Origin: Planctomycetota bacterium
GTDB lineage: Bacteria; Planctomycetota; Planctomycetia; Gemmatales; Gemmataceae
Direction of reading: 5' to 3'
Assembly: GCA_016200155.1 (NCBI GenBank)
Contig: JACQFG010000139.1
Span: 1 to 17,341 of the forward strand
DNA length: 17,341 nucleotides
Made by a program: the position numbers and the translations under genes. The notes below the pieces were generated by a model. That model did no database searches. It had not been told where the DNA came from and was given only the letters and a program-made list of their open reading frames with translations. Each line of letters starts with the position of its first letter. Position 1 is the first letter of the stretch. Shown piece after piece: positions 1 through 6,765 of the stretch.

Positions 1-74
1 AAATTATTCCTGGGCGAAAGCAGAACGCCTTCGCTTGGTTAAGGACTAATAACGCGAGGCGCTACTATATCCAC

Positions 75-356
75 ATGATCCGGACCTTTGCCGACAAGAA
101 CACGCAACGGCTCTTTGAACGCGAAAGGGTCAAGCGATTCGCCGCGAGCCTGCAGCGGATCGCACTGCGAAAACTCCTGATATTGGATGCGGCAGAATCT
201 CTGGACGATCTTCACGTCCCGCCTGGAAATCGCCTGGAAAAACTGGCGGGAGATCGCGAAGGGCAGCACAGCATCCGCATCAACGATCAATGGCGCATCT
301 GTTTTCGCTGGAGCGATGGCGATGCCCACGAAGTTGAGATCACGGACTACCATTGA
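75..356 (+). CDS. higB: HigB-family toxin (RelE/ParE superfamily)
   Basis: This 93-residue protein matches the canonical HigB toxin layout: an N-terminal 'MIRTFADKNTQRLFE' helix, a central 'LDAAESLDDLHVPPGNRLEKLAGDREG' segment, and the end 'SIRINDQWRICFRWSDGDAHEVEITDYH'. The last segment is the conserved W-R-x-x-F-R and terminal D-Y-H signature of the family. Known HigB proteins are ribosome-dependent mRNA endonucleases held inactive by HigA. The length is normal and I see no damage. The gene is followed directly by the antitoxin gene, in the toxin-first order typical of higBA. A possible -10 element, TACTAT at 63-68, lies 6 bases before the ATG, so the message may be leaderless; there is no clear Shine-Dalgarno. 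Family assignment is firm; activity is inferred. Confidence 0.93.
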   Translation: MIRTFADKNTQRLFERERVKRFAASLQRIALRKLLILDAAESLDDLHVPPGNRLEKLAGDREGQHSIRINDQWRICFRWSDGDAHEVEITDYH

Positions 357-364
357 GAGAAACC

Positions 365-670
365 ATGGCGCGACGAAAACTGCCGCCTGTCCATCCCGGG
401 GAGATCCTCCGCGAGGATTTTCTGCGACCGCTTGGCCTGACTCAATATCGCTTGGCCAAGGATGTCGGCGTGCCCGCGCGGCGCATCAACGAGATCGTGC
501 GCGGAACCAGGGCCGTCACCGCCGATACGGCGCTTCGGCTTGCGCGTTACTTTGGGACGTCCGAGCGGTTCTGGTTGAACCTGCAAGCTCGTTATGATCT
601 GGAAACTGAAAAGGATCGGCTCGGAAAACGCTTGCAGCGCGAGGTTCTGGTGCTGGCAGACCAGATTTGA
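365..670 (+). CDS. higA: HigA-family antitoxin (Xre-type HTH)
   Basis: This 101-residue protein opens with the 'PPVHPGEILREDFLRPLGLTQYRLAKDVGVP' signature of HigA antitoxins. The helix-turn-helix spans about residues 24-50 ('LTQYRLAKDVGVPARRINEIVRG') and is followed by 'TADTALRLARYFGTSERFWLNLQARYDLE', the usual HigA C-terminal half. It should neutralise the upstream HigB and repress the shared promoter. I chose the ATG at 365, eight bases after the toxin stop, because GAGAG lies about 5 bases upstream and the family motif begins just after it. A TTG at 353 overlapping the toxin stop would add only four residues and is less likely. The pair looks intact and co-transcribed. Confidence 0.93.
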   Translation: MARRKLPPVHPGEILREDFLRPLGLTQYRLAKDVGVPARRINEIVRGTRAVTADTALRLARYFGTSERFWLNLQARYDLETEKDRLGKRLQREVLVLADQI

Positions 671-736
671 GCGCCAATGGCAAGGCCAGCCGTTTACACC
701 GGCTTTGCACAAAAACTCAAAACCAATTTCACTATG

Positions 737-795
737 AGGAACGCAGGAAAGCAGGAATAGTCAATTCTGCATTCTTCCTGTCTTCCTGCATTCCT
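737..795. repeat. Imperfect hairpin downstream of higBA
   Basis: AGGAACGCAGGAA (737-749) pairs with TTCCTGCATTCCT (783-795) at 12 of 13 positions. The 33-base loop is itself partly self-complementary (GCAGGAAT near 751 with AATTCTGC near 763). There is no U-tract, so it is not a classical intrinsic terminator. It may be a dispersed palindromic element or an mRNA 3' end structure for the toxin-antitoxin transcript. Confidence 0.5.
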
Positions 796-866
796 TATGA
801 TTTCTGTTTTGACATTGCCTGCGAGATCATGTGCAAAGCCGTTTACACCAGTCTTCACGACAATTT

Positions 867-898
867 TTGCTAGCATCCGCCGCCGCTTCCGGTATACT
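867..898 (+). promoter_or_regulatory. Possible sigma70-type promoter for the ARPP-1 lipoprotein gene
   Basis: TATACT at 893-898 matches the -10 consensus at 5 of 6 positions. The best -35 match upstream is TTGCTA at 867-872, but the 20-bp spacer is longer than the usual 17. If used, the leader before the ATG at 1003 would be about 100 bases. The -10 is the convincing part. Confidence 0.35.
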
Positions 899-1002
899 GG
901 AGGCGGCCATGGATTTGGCTTTGCGTCAGCGCGTCGGCGTTCGATCGTCACTTCCTTGGCCGATCCGGTTGCATCATCTCCAACTTTTTTGGGAGGACTG
1001 TC

Positions 1003-2118
1003 ATGCACATTCGCTATCGGAATCTCGGGACGGCACTGTTATTTCTTGGGGCCGGGCTGTGGTTTGCCGGCTGCCGGAGCGATGACAAGGGGGCGGAGCA
1101 AAAGCCGGAAGCCAAGGCGGCCGAGCCGAAATCGGAGCCGCGCGTCAAGGCCGGCGACTTTGAGCTGTCGGGGCCGTTCACGCATGAGAACCTGACGATC
1201 TTCCTGGTCCACGGCGAGGACAAGCTCAAGGACCGCAAGTTCGTCCTGCTGGCCGAGGCGATGGAGAAGAAGCTGATCGTCATCGAGGAGACGAAGGAAG
1301 TCAACTCGCTGAAGATGGAGAACGTCTCGACCAGCGACGAGGTGCTGCTGCTTTCGGGCGACATCCTCAAGGGGGGCCAGCAGGACCGCGTCGTGCAGTA
1401 CGACCAGTTCGTGCCGGCCAAGTCGGGCAAGATGCCGCTCACCGTCTTCTGCGTCGAGCACACCGCCGACCGATGGAAAGAGGCGTCGACCGACAAGAAC
1501 AGGCTCTTCATCGCCAGTCCCGGCTGCATCAGCTCCAACGAGATTCGCCTATCCAATCGGAAAAACGGCAATCAGCACGAAGTCTGGACGAACGTCGAAA
1601 AGTCGCAAAAGGCCCTCAGCATGAACGCGGGAACTGATGTGCAGGCCAAGGAATCCAAGTCGAGCCTGGCGCTGAGCCAGGACGCCAAGGAAGTGAAAGC
1701 GGCGACCGAGAAATACGTCGCCAAGCTGATGCCGCTCGCCGACGGCAAGTCCGACGTCGTCGGCTTTGCCTTCGCGATCAACGGCAAGGTCTATACCGCC
1801 GACATCTACGGCTCGCCGGCGGTGTTCAAGAAGGTTTGGCCGCGGCTCATCAACGCCAGCGCCGTCGAGGCGTTCGCGGAGATGAAGAAGGACGCGAAAT
1901 TCGACCTGGCAACCGCCGACATGGTCAAGAATTTCCTCGACGACGCCAACAAGGGCCAGGCCGACGAGAAGGTGGTGCGCAAAGGCGTGGTGCATCAGGT
2001 TTGCAACTCGGGCAAGTGTTCGATCCGCTTCGAGACGTTGGCTTCGCCGGCCCTTCCGTCCGGTGCTGCAGGCCACGCGAAGAAGGATTCGATCCGGACG
2101 AACTACCTGGCCCATTGA
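1003..2118 (+). CDS. ARPP-1 domain lipoprotein
   Basis: The 371-residue product begins with a lipoprotein signal: basic 'MHIRYR', a hydrophobic core, then lipobox 'WFAGC' with Cys24 as the predicted lipidated residue. A charged Lys/Glu/Ala-rich linker follows to about residue 50. The rest resembles the ARG and rhodanese-phosphatase-superfamily-associated domain (ARPP-1): 'LTIFLVHGEDKLKDRKFVLLAEAMEKKLIVIEE', 'VNSLKMENVSTSDEVLLLSGDILKGGQQDRVVQYDQFVPAKS' and 'LTVFCVEHTADRW'. In ARPP-1 proteins this run of 'N-x-x-pV-l-l-l-G-d-x-l-x-G-x-x-q-R' followed by a Cys-Val-Glu motif is the core. Its biochemical role is not established, and family members are often standalone secreted proteins. GGGAGGA lies 5 bases before the ATG. 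It converges on the WD40 gene across a short palindrome. Confidence 0.85.
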   Translation: MHIRYRNLGTALLFLGAGLWFAGCRSDDKGAEQKPEAKAAEPKSEPRVKAGDFELSGPFTHENLTIFLVHGEDKLKDRKFVLLAEAMEKKLIVIEETKEVNSLKMENVSTSDEVLLLSGDILKGGQQDRVVQYDQFVPAKSGKMPLTVFCVEHTADRWKEASTDKNRLFIASPGCISSNEIRLSNRKNGNQHEVWTNVEKSQKALSMNAGTDVQAKESKSSLALSQDAKEVKAATEKYVAKLMPLADGKSDVVGFAFAINGKVYTADIYGSPAVFKKVWPRLINASAVEAFAEMKKDAKFDLATADMVKNFLDDANKGQADEKVVRKGVVHQVCNSGKCSIRFETLASPALPSGAAGHAKKDSIRTNYLAH

Positions 2119-2126
2119 CGGAGTAG

Positions 2127-2194
2127 CTCACGCAAAGGCGCAAAGCCGCAAAGAAGACCGACTGAATCGGATCAACTTTGCGCCTTTGCGTGAG
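2127..2194. repeat. 19-bp perfect inverted repeat between convergent genes
   Basis: CTCACGCAAAGGCGCAAAG (2127-2145) is exactly repeated in inverse orientation at 2176-2194, around a 30-base loop. The left arm starts 8 bases after the stop of the ARPP-1 gene, and the right arm ends 2 bases beyond the stop of the WD40 gene, so the element fills the gap. It could act as a bidirectional terminator or 3' stabiliser. The internal CGCAAAG reiteration suggests a dispersed intergenic repeat. No U-tract is present on either strand. Confidence 0.8.
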
Positions 2195-2196
2195 AT

Positions 2197-4902
2197 TTAT
2201 TGGCGCATCCCCAATCGCTCCAGTGCCGCGACGGCCGCAGCGGTGCCGCGATAGCCGGGCATGCCGTCGGCGATGGTGCGCAGCAGGGCGATCGCGTCGT
2301 CCGTGCCGATCGTTTCCAGCACCTCAATGGCTCGCAAGGCTTGCAGCAACTGCGGCGATGCGGGGCGCGATTCGATGCGATCGAGCAATTCCTGAATGCG
2401 GCGGCGGGTCTCGGCATCCGTCGTGGCCGTCAACGCCTTCTTCAAGCCGGGCTCGGCCAATTCCTCCAGCGTTTCGATTTCGCGCATCGCTTTTTGCCTG
2501 ACCGGGAATTTGGGATGGTTCAGGTCCGCCACCAATGCCGCAAATCGCTTGGCATCGGGCAGGGCAGCCGGACGGAAGTGCTTCTTCAGAACGACGAGCG
2601 CGTCGCGCGGCTGTTGAGTGAGCATGACGATCGCTTGAAACGCCTTCTCGGCATCGCGGTCGGCCAGGGTGTGCCAGGCCGATTCGACGTCGGGCTTCTT
2701 GCGATCGGCTTGCTTCAAGAAGTGGTCGAGGTCCCAGATCATCACGATGCCGTCGCTGTTGGCCGAGGCGAGGCGCTTGCCGTCCGGGGCGAAGGCGACG
2801 AGCGCGGCATGGGTCGAGCCGCAATCGAACGACGAGAGCAGCGTTGCCGTCGCGGTGTCCCAGACGAAGATTTTGCCGTTCCGATCGGGACCGGCGAGCA
2901 TACGGCCATCGGCAGAGAACGCGGCGCCGAAGCCGACGAGCCCGTCGCGGTTGAAGCGGCGTAGCTCCTTACCCGTGGCGAGGCTGTAGAGGCAAACGGA
3001 GTGGGTCGTGATGATGGCGAAAGTCTTGCCATCGGGCAAGAACCGCAGCGGCGTCGATCCTCTTGACGTGCCCAGGACGCGCCAATCGCCGAAGCCGGTG
3101 GTGTCGTCGAACTCGATGCGCCTGCGGACTTTGCCCGTGGTCAATTCCCAGACGATCAGCATCGCCTTCGCGGACCCCCGCCAGCCCAGGGCGCCGAACG
3201 TGCGGCCGTCCGGTGAAAAGGCCATCATCGGCGGGAGGTCGTGGTAGCTTTTCAGGATGCTGAACGGGGTCGTGAAGTCGTGCAATTTGCGGCCGGTCGC
3301 CACATCGTGGATGCTGATGTCGCAACGGGCGTCATTGGAGGCAATGAGGCCGGCGTCGGCGGAAAGCGCGGCATGACGATACCAGGCCTCGTCGGGGTCG
3401 ATCATCCGGAGCTGCTTGTCGGCGCGGACGTCCCAGACGGAGAGCGACCAGTGATCCTCGTAGGCCAGCAGGAGCTTGCCGTCGCGGCGCAGCGCAAGGG
3501 AGGCCCAGCGTGCGAAATCGGGGTAAAGCATGCGTTCCTGGGCCGTGTTTGTGTCCCAGTCACGGATGCCGCTGTCGACGCCGGCGGCAGAGAGCGTCTT
3601 GCCGTCGGCCGAGAAGACGAGGGCGTGCGGCGGTTCGTCGTGACCGGCGCCCGGGTCGAGAATCTTGCCGGTGGCGAGATCGACGATGCGGATGAGCTGG
3701 CCCGAGGTGAAGGCCAGGCGTTTGCCATCGGGGGAGAAGGCCGCGCCGTTGCCGACGTGGGCGCGGCTGTGGAAGTTGAACTTGACTCGGCAAACTTCCT
3801 TGCCGGTGGCGATGTCCCAAACGCAGATGTTGCGGGCGCCGTCGGAGTTGGTGGCGATGAGCTTGCTGTCGAGGGAGAACCAGCAGCGGTTGTGTTGGCC
3901 GCCGTTGGTGAACGACCAGCGCAGCTTGCCGGTCGCGAGATCGAAGAGCATGACGCGCGAGTCGTCGCCGTCGTTGGCAGCGATCCATTTGCCGTCGGGT
4001 GAGATCGGCTGCGCGCGGACGCGAAAGCCGCGGCGTCCGCTGTCGAACGTGCGGATAAGCTTGCCGGTGGCGATGTCCCAGATGCCGATGCTGCTTTCGA
4101 AACTGTGGCCGACGAGCGTCTTGCCGTCGGGGGAGAAATGATAGGTCAAGCCGGAGAGGTATTCGAAGTTGGGCTTCTCAAGTTCGCGGATTTTCTTGCC
4201 GGTATCGAGATCGATCAGGAGGTTTTCATTGGCGAGCATCCGGGCGTCGGCGGAGGTGGCGAAGTTGACGACACTGCCGCCGCTGAGGTCCATGAGGTCA
4301 TAGGGGCGCAGCTCCTTGAACTTGAGTTCGCCGTCCGGACCGGTGTAGGAAAGTTGAAACCGCCGCAGGATCTCGGTGTCTTTTTTCGGGCCGTTGAGGA
4401 TGAGCGTCTTGCCGTCATCGGAAAAATAGGCCCATTGGACTTTCCAGACATCCGCCTTTTCAGCGTCGGTTTTTGCCTTATATTTTTTGGGATCGACCTC
4501 GCCGCCGAACGATTGGATGACTCGGCCCGTGGCGAAGTTCCAGACGCGAGCGGCGTCGTTGTCGATGTCAACGAGCAGCTTGCCGTCCGGGGAAAAGAAA
4601 GCGTCCGAGCCGACGGCAGCGTCGCGGAAACGACGCAGGAGTTTGCCGGTGTCGGCGTCCCAGAGGTGTCCTCCCGAAGCCAAGCTGCTGGCGGGATCGT
4701 AGGATTCCGCGGTGGCCAGCAGCGTCTTGCCGTCCGGGGAGTAATGGACAGAGCGCAGCGGCAGATCATGGCGAAAGCGCAGCGAGCCGAGGCGCGCGAT
4801 CGCGCCGGGCGGCAGCGAATCTCGGAGCTGGGCGGGCTGGGCCTCGGCGGTTCCGACAAGGCAGAGGAAGATCACCGGAATCGCAACGTTCATTGGGGAC
4901 AT
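2197..4902 (-). CDS. Secreted WD40-repeat protein with C-terminal HEAT-like domain
   Basis: The 901-residue product starts with the signal peptide 'MSPMNVAIPVIFLCLVGTAEA' (cleavage likely after AEA). About fourteen WD40 blades follow to roughly residue 710, each with an 'S-P-D-G-K-T-L'-type strand and a 'W-D-x-x-T-G-K' end (for example 'HLWDADTGK', 'GIWDIATGK', 'CVWDIATGK', 'MIWDLDHF'). Fourteen blades fit two seven-bladed propellers. The last 190 residues ('WHTLADRDAEKAFQAIVML' through 'TAAAVAALERLG') are helical and HEAT-like, with 'HPKFPVRQKAMREIETL' reading like one repeat. Such WD40-plus-helical architectures are common in planctomycetes; propellers usually serve as protein-interaction platforms. 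I chose the ATG at 4902 because AGGA lies 8 bases upstream and the signal peptide starts there; an upstream ATG at 4950 lies inside a palindromic repeat. Confidence 0.88.
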   Translation of the reverse strand: MSPMNVAIPVIFLCLVGTAEAQPAQLRDSLPPGAIARLGSLRFRHDLPLRSVHYSPDGKTLLATAESYDPASSLASGGHLWDADTGKLLRRFRDAAVGSDAFFSPDGKLLVDIDNDAARVWNFATGRVIQSFGGEVDPKKYKAKTDAEKADVWKVQWAYFSDDGKTLILNGPKKDTEILRRFQLSYTGPDGELKFKELRPYDLMDLSGGSVVNFATSADARMLANENLLIDLDTGKKIRELEKPNFEYLSGLTYHFSPDGKTLVGHSFESSIGIWDIATGKLIRTFDSGRRGFRVRAQPISPDGKWIAANDGDDSRVMLFDLATGKLRWSFTNGGQHNRCWFSLDSKLIATNSDGARNICVWDIATGKEVCRVKFNFHSRAHVGNGAAFSPDGKRLAFTSGQLIRIVDLATGKILDPGAGHDEPPHALVFSADGKTLSAAGVDSGIRDWDTNTAQERMLYPDFARWASLALRRDGKLLLAYEDHWSLSVWDVRADKQLRMIDPDEAWYRHAALSADAGLIASNDARCDISIHDVATGRKLHDFTTPFSILKSYHDLPPMMAFSPDGRTFGALGWRGSAKAMLIVWELTTGKVRRRIEFDDTTGFGDWRVLGTSRGSTPLRFLPDGKTFAIITTHSVCLYSLATGKELRRFNRDGLVGFGAAFSADGRMLAGPDRNGKIFVWDTATATLLSSFDCGSTHAALVAFAPDGKRLASANSDGIVMIWDLDHFLKQADRKKPDVESAWHTLADRDAEKAFQAIVMLTQQPRDALVVLKKHFRPAALPDAKRFAALVADLNHPKFPVRQKAMREIETLEELAEPGLKKALTATTDAETRRRIQELLDRIESRPASPQLLQALRAIEVLETIGTDDAIALLRTIADGMPGYRGTAAAVAALERLGMRQ

Positions 4903-4932
4903 GGCGTACGTCCTGAGATGGCCTGTCTGGAA

Positions 4933-4974
4933 TTCGTTTAGCTCCCGCATGGCGCCATGCGGGCGCTAAACGAA
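4933..4974. repeat. 42-bp palindromic repeat, GTTTAGCGCCCGC family (short copy)
   Basis: Two 21-base arms, 4933-4953 and 4954-4974, meet without a loop and differ at one position. The outer arms read TTCGTTTAG and CTAAACGAA, and the inner part includes CCCGCATGGC. The same outer arms recur at 10587-10660 with a longer interior, so this is a dispersed family. It lies in the 101-bp gap between the dimethylformamidase-like and WD40 genes. Confidence 0.85.
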
Positions 4975-5003
4975 CACGGTACTTGGACTCGCAGGGGCCG
5001 GTT

Positions 5004-6581
5004 TCAGTTCCCGACGATCGCCCGCTCCAGCAAATTCCGCGTAATCCGCTGCACCCGTTCATCCGGCCCGTGCGGCCGGCTCCAGTGCGACCATGGCAGC
5101 ATGTGCCCCGGCGGACTGCTCAAGCCCTGCGACCAGAAGATCGTCGAGGCGTTGAAGACGAAGTTGCCCTTTGGTCCCGGATAGATCGTCGCCGTCCACT
5201 TCTGCGGGCGAGTGCCGCCGACCCATGCGGTGCCTTCGCCGACGACCTCCAGGCCCTGCAAGTCCTTGGGCGGGTCACCGTGGTATTCCCAGCCGATGAG
5301 GCCGGGGATGCGGTCGCCCTTCTTCATGCCGGTGTCCTTGAACATCCAGTGGTCGGGCTTGGTGCAGATCCAGTCGCCGCCGCCGTTGACCGGTTCGAGG
5401 TTGCGGGCGCCGATGAGGTAGCCTTCGTCGGGGCCGCGTTCGGGGAAGGGGCCGTGGTCCTTCTCGCGCAGCTCGGCCCACTTGTATTTGCCGCCGTACG
5501 GGCCGCCGCGGAACATGATGCGATTCGCTCGGCCATCGGTGCTCGGCTTTTGCGGCGTCACCCAGCAGACGGCGTTGCCCGACAGGAACAGCAGGTTGAC
5601 GCCGGCGTCGCGCATCTTGGCGACGCTGTCGTAAGCTCGGCGGTCCCAGTATTCATCGTGGGCGACGCTGAGGAACGTCTTGCAACTAAAGCCGGGGCCC
5701 TCCGGTCGCTTACGCTCCCGGCTCGCCTCGATCATGTCGCTGTTGGAGCAATAGCTGACGTCGTAGCCGTGCTGCTCCAGCCAGTAGGCGAGCGGGAACT
5801 CGAAGCAGAGCCATTCGCCGGAGCCGATCGACATGGGATTGTCGTAGATCTGGGCGTACTTGGCATAGGGGCGATCGAAGCTGACGTCGCTCCAGGGGCC
5901 CTGGTTGCCCTTGGGATCGGTGTAGACGGAGTAGTTGTCGGGCCAGCGATTGTACGCTTGCCAGGTGTTGTCGCTGCACTGAAAGAGGATGTCGGCCGGG
6001 CGATTGTCGCGGACGATGAAGACGACGAAGCTCTGCCAGTAAGGCTGCTCCGGTCGCTCAGGCTCCCGGCTCGCCTCGGGGATCGTCGTCAGTCGGCCAA
6101 GATAGACGCCGCTCGTCCAGTCGGCGGGAATCTTGATCGACGCGGAGGCGTCCCACTTGCATTCGCGCAGTCGGCGTTCGCCGACGGGCGGCACGGGCTG
6201 CACCTTGCCCTGGAGCGGGCCGATCGTGGTCATGAGGCGAGCGCCTTTGCCGGCGTAGTAACCGGTGCGGAAGATCTCGATCTTGAACTTGGCAGCCGGC
6301 GCGGTGCTGACCATGATCTTCAGTTCATCGCCAGCCTGCACCGATTGCTTCGAGCAATAGCCTTCGATCAGCGACGTGCGAAAGCTGGTCATGCCCTTGT
6401 CGAGCTTGACGCGCGTGAGCTGCCAGTCGGTCGAGCCGGGCCTGGCGTTTTCGACCTGGATGACGTTGCGTTGGGGCGGCGTGACGGCCGGCTGCGAGCG
6501 AACCGAGTCGATGGGTTGGTGCGTCATCGACAGGCCGAGCATGGCGGTGATTGCAAGCGATAAGGTCGTCAGACGTTTCAT
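5004..6581 (-). CDS. Secreted N,N-dimethylformamidase beta-subunit-like protein
   Basis: The 525-residue product has an N-terminal signal-like segment ('MKRLTTLSLAITAMLGLSMTHQ'), a beta-rich region to about residue 190 containing 'FRTGYYAGKGARLM', and then the catalytic-type domain. Family hallmarks are 'ADILFQCSDNTWQAYNRWPDNYSVY' (about 196-220), 'FLSVAHDEYW' (303-312) and 'LLFLSGNAVCW' (330-340). The characterised DMFase large subunit has a mononuclear iron held by two Tyr and one Glu; I cannot assign the ligands here. The substrate is unknown and need not be dimethylformamide. The ATG at 6581 is chosen for GGAGGA 7 bases upstream. Oddly, two in-frame copies of a 31-bp element encode 'EASREPERPE' (169-178) and 'EASRERKRPE' (285-294), the second seeming to lengthen the loop before HDEYW. 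Confidence 0.83.
   Translation of the reverse strand: MKRLTTLSLAITAMLGLSMTHQPIDSVRSQPAVTPPQRNVIQVENARPGSTDWQLTRVKLDKGMTSFRTSLIEGYCSKQSVQAGDELKIMVSTAPAAKFKIEIFRTGYYAGKGARLMTTIGPLQGKVQPVPPVGERRLRECKWDASASIKIPADWTSGVYLGRLTTIPEASREPERPEQPYWQSFVVFIVRDNRPADILFQCSDNTWQAYNRWPDNYSVYTDPKGNQGPWSDVSFDRPYAKYAQIYDNPMSIGSGEWLCFEFPLAYWLEQHGYDVSYCSNSDMIEASRERKRPEGPGFSCKTFLSVAHDEYWDRRAYDSVAKMRDAGVNLLFLSGNAVCWVTPQKPSTDGRANRIMFRGGPYGGKYKWAELREKDHGPFPERGPDEGYLIGARNLEPVNGGGDWICTKPDHWMFKDTGMKKGDRIPGLIGWEYHGDPPKDLQGLEVVGEGTAWVGGTRPQKWTATIYPGPKGNFVFNASTIFWSQGLSSPPGHMLPWSHWSRPHGPDERVQRITRNLLERAIVGN
5700..5730 (-). repeat. 31-bp coding repeat, copy A
   Basis: This element matches 6048-6078 at 29 of 31 positions. Read on the gene strand it encodes residues 285-294, 'EASRERKRPE', of the dimethylformamidase-like protein. 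It has the same orientation and reading phase as copy B. Confidence 0.8.
6048..6078 (-). repeat. 31-bp coding repeat, copy B
   Basis: This is the second copy of the element at 5700-5730, differing at two positions (6059 and 6061). It encodes residues 169-178, 'EASREPERPE', in the linker before the 'FVVFIVRDNRPADILF' strand. The two substitutions change R-K to P-E and keep the frame open. Confidence 0.8.
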
Positions 6582-6606
6582 CGAATGGTCCTCCCATTTC
6601 CTTCCC

Positions 6607-6635
6607 ACGATACCGCAGACCTCCCGCCGTGTCCA
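6607..6635 (-). promoter_or_regulatory. Candidate promoter for the dimethylformamidase-like gene
   Basis: On the minus strand a -35 of TGGACA (6630-6635, 5 of 6 matches) and a -10 of TATCGT (6607-6612, 4 of 6) are separated by exactly 17 bases. Transcription would start about 20 bases before the ATG at 6581, just leaving room for the GGAGGA ribosome-binding site. Confidence 0.4.
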
Positions 6636-6690
6636 ACTATCATGACCGAAATACGGCCGAACCGAGCGGCCGAAAACCTGCGGAGGTCCG

Positions 6691-6720
6691 TTGGCGACCC
6701 CAGCGGATTTCTTCTACAAT
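6691..6720 (+). promoter_or_regulatory. Candidate promoter for the MFS transporter gene
   Basis: TTGGCG (6691-6696, 4 of 6 matches to the -35) and TACAAT (6715-6720, 5 of 6 to the -10) are 18 bases apart. The predicted leader before the ATG at 6766 is about 40 bases. This reading explains the TTG at 6691 as promoter DNA rather than a start codon. Confidence 0.45.
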
Positions 6721-6765
6721 CAGCCTGATTCCAGTCAAGCCCCCACCCATCGAAGCGGAGCCAAC

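Larger units (their letters stand above)
671..1002. other. Non-coding stretch between higA and the ARPP-1 lipoprotein gene
   Basis: No reading frame here resembles a protein. The short open frames have no recognisable motifs and overlap hairpins. The stretch holds a 13-bp direct repeat (AGCCGTTTACACC at 688-700 and 837-849), a 10-bp inverted repeat (GGCTTTGCAC at 701-710, GTGCAAAGCC at 831-840), a hairpin at 737-795, a possible -10 element at 893-898, and the strong ribosome-binding site GGGAGGA just before the ATG at 1003. Confidence 0.7.

Noticed and set aside
667..873. A 68-codon frame after higA
   Set aside because: It runs through hairpin and direct-repeat DNA, has no ribosome-binding site and no recognisable motif.
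3241..4002. A 253-codon plus-strand frame inside the WD40 gene
   Set aside because: It is the antisense shadow of regularly spaced WD40 repeats. The Val/Gly/Ala-rich translation matches no protein type and there is no ribosome-binding site.
4983..6563. A 526-codon open frame on the plus strand, opposite the dimethylformamidase-like gene
   Set aside because: Its translation is low-complexity Ala/Val/Asp/Arg-rich sequence with no motif. It mirrors the codon bias of the real minus-strand gene, which has a signal peptide, ribosome-binding site and family motifs.
6691..6765. An N-terminal extension of the MFS protein from a TTG at 6691
   Set aside because: Although GGAGG lies upstream, the extension is polar, overlaps a good -35/-10 pair, and the ATG at 6766 has its own ribosome-binding site.
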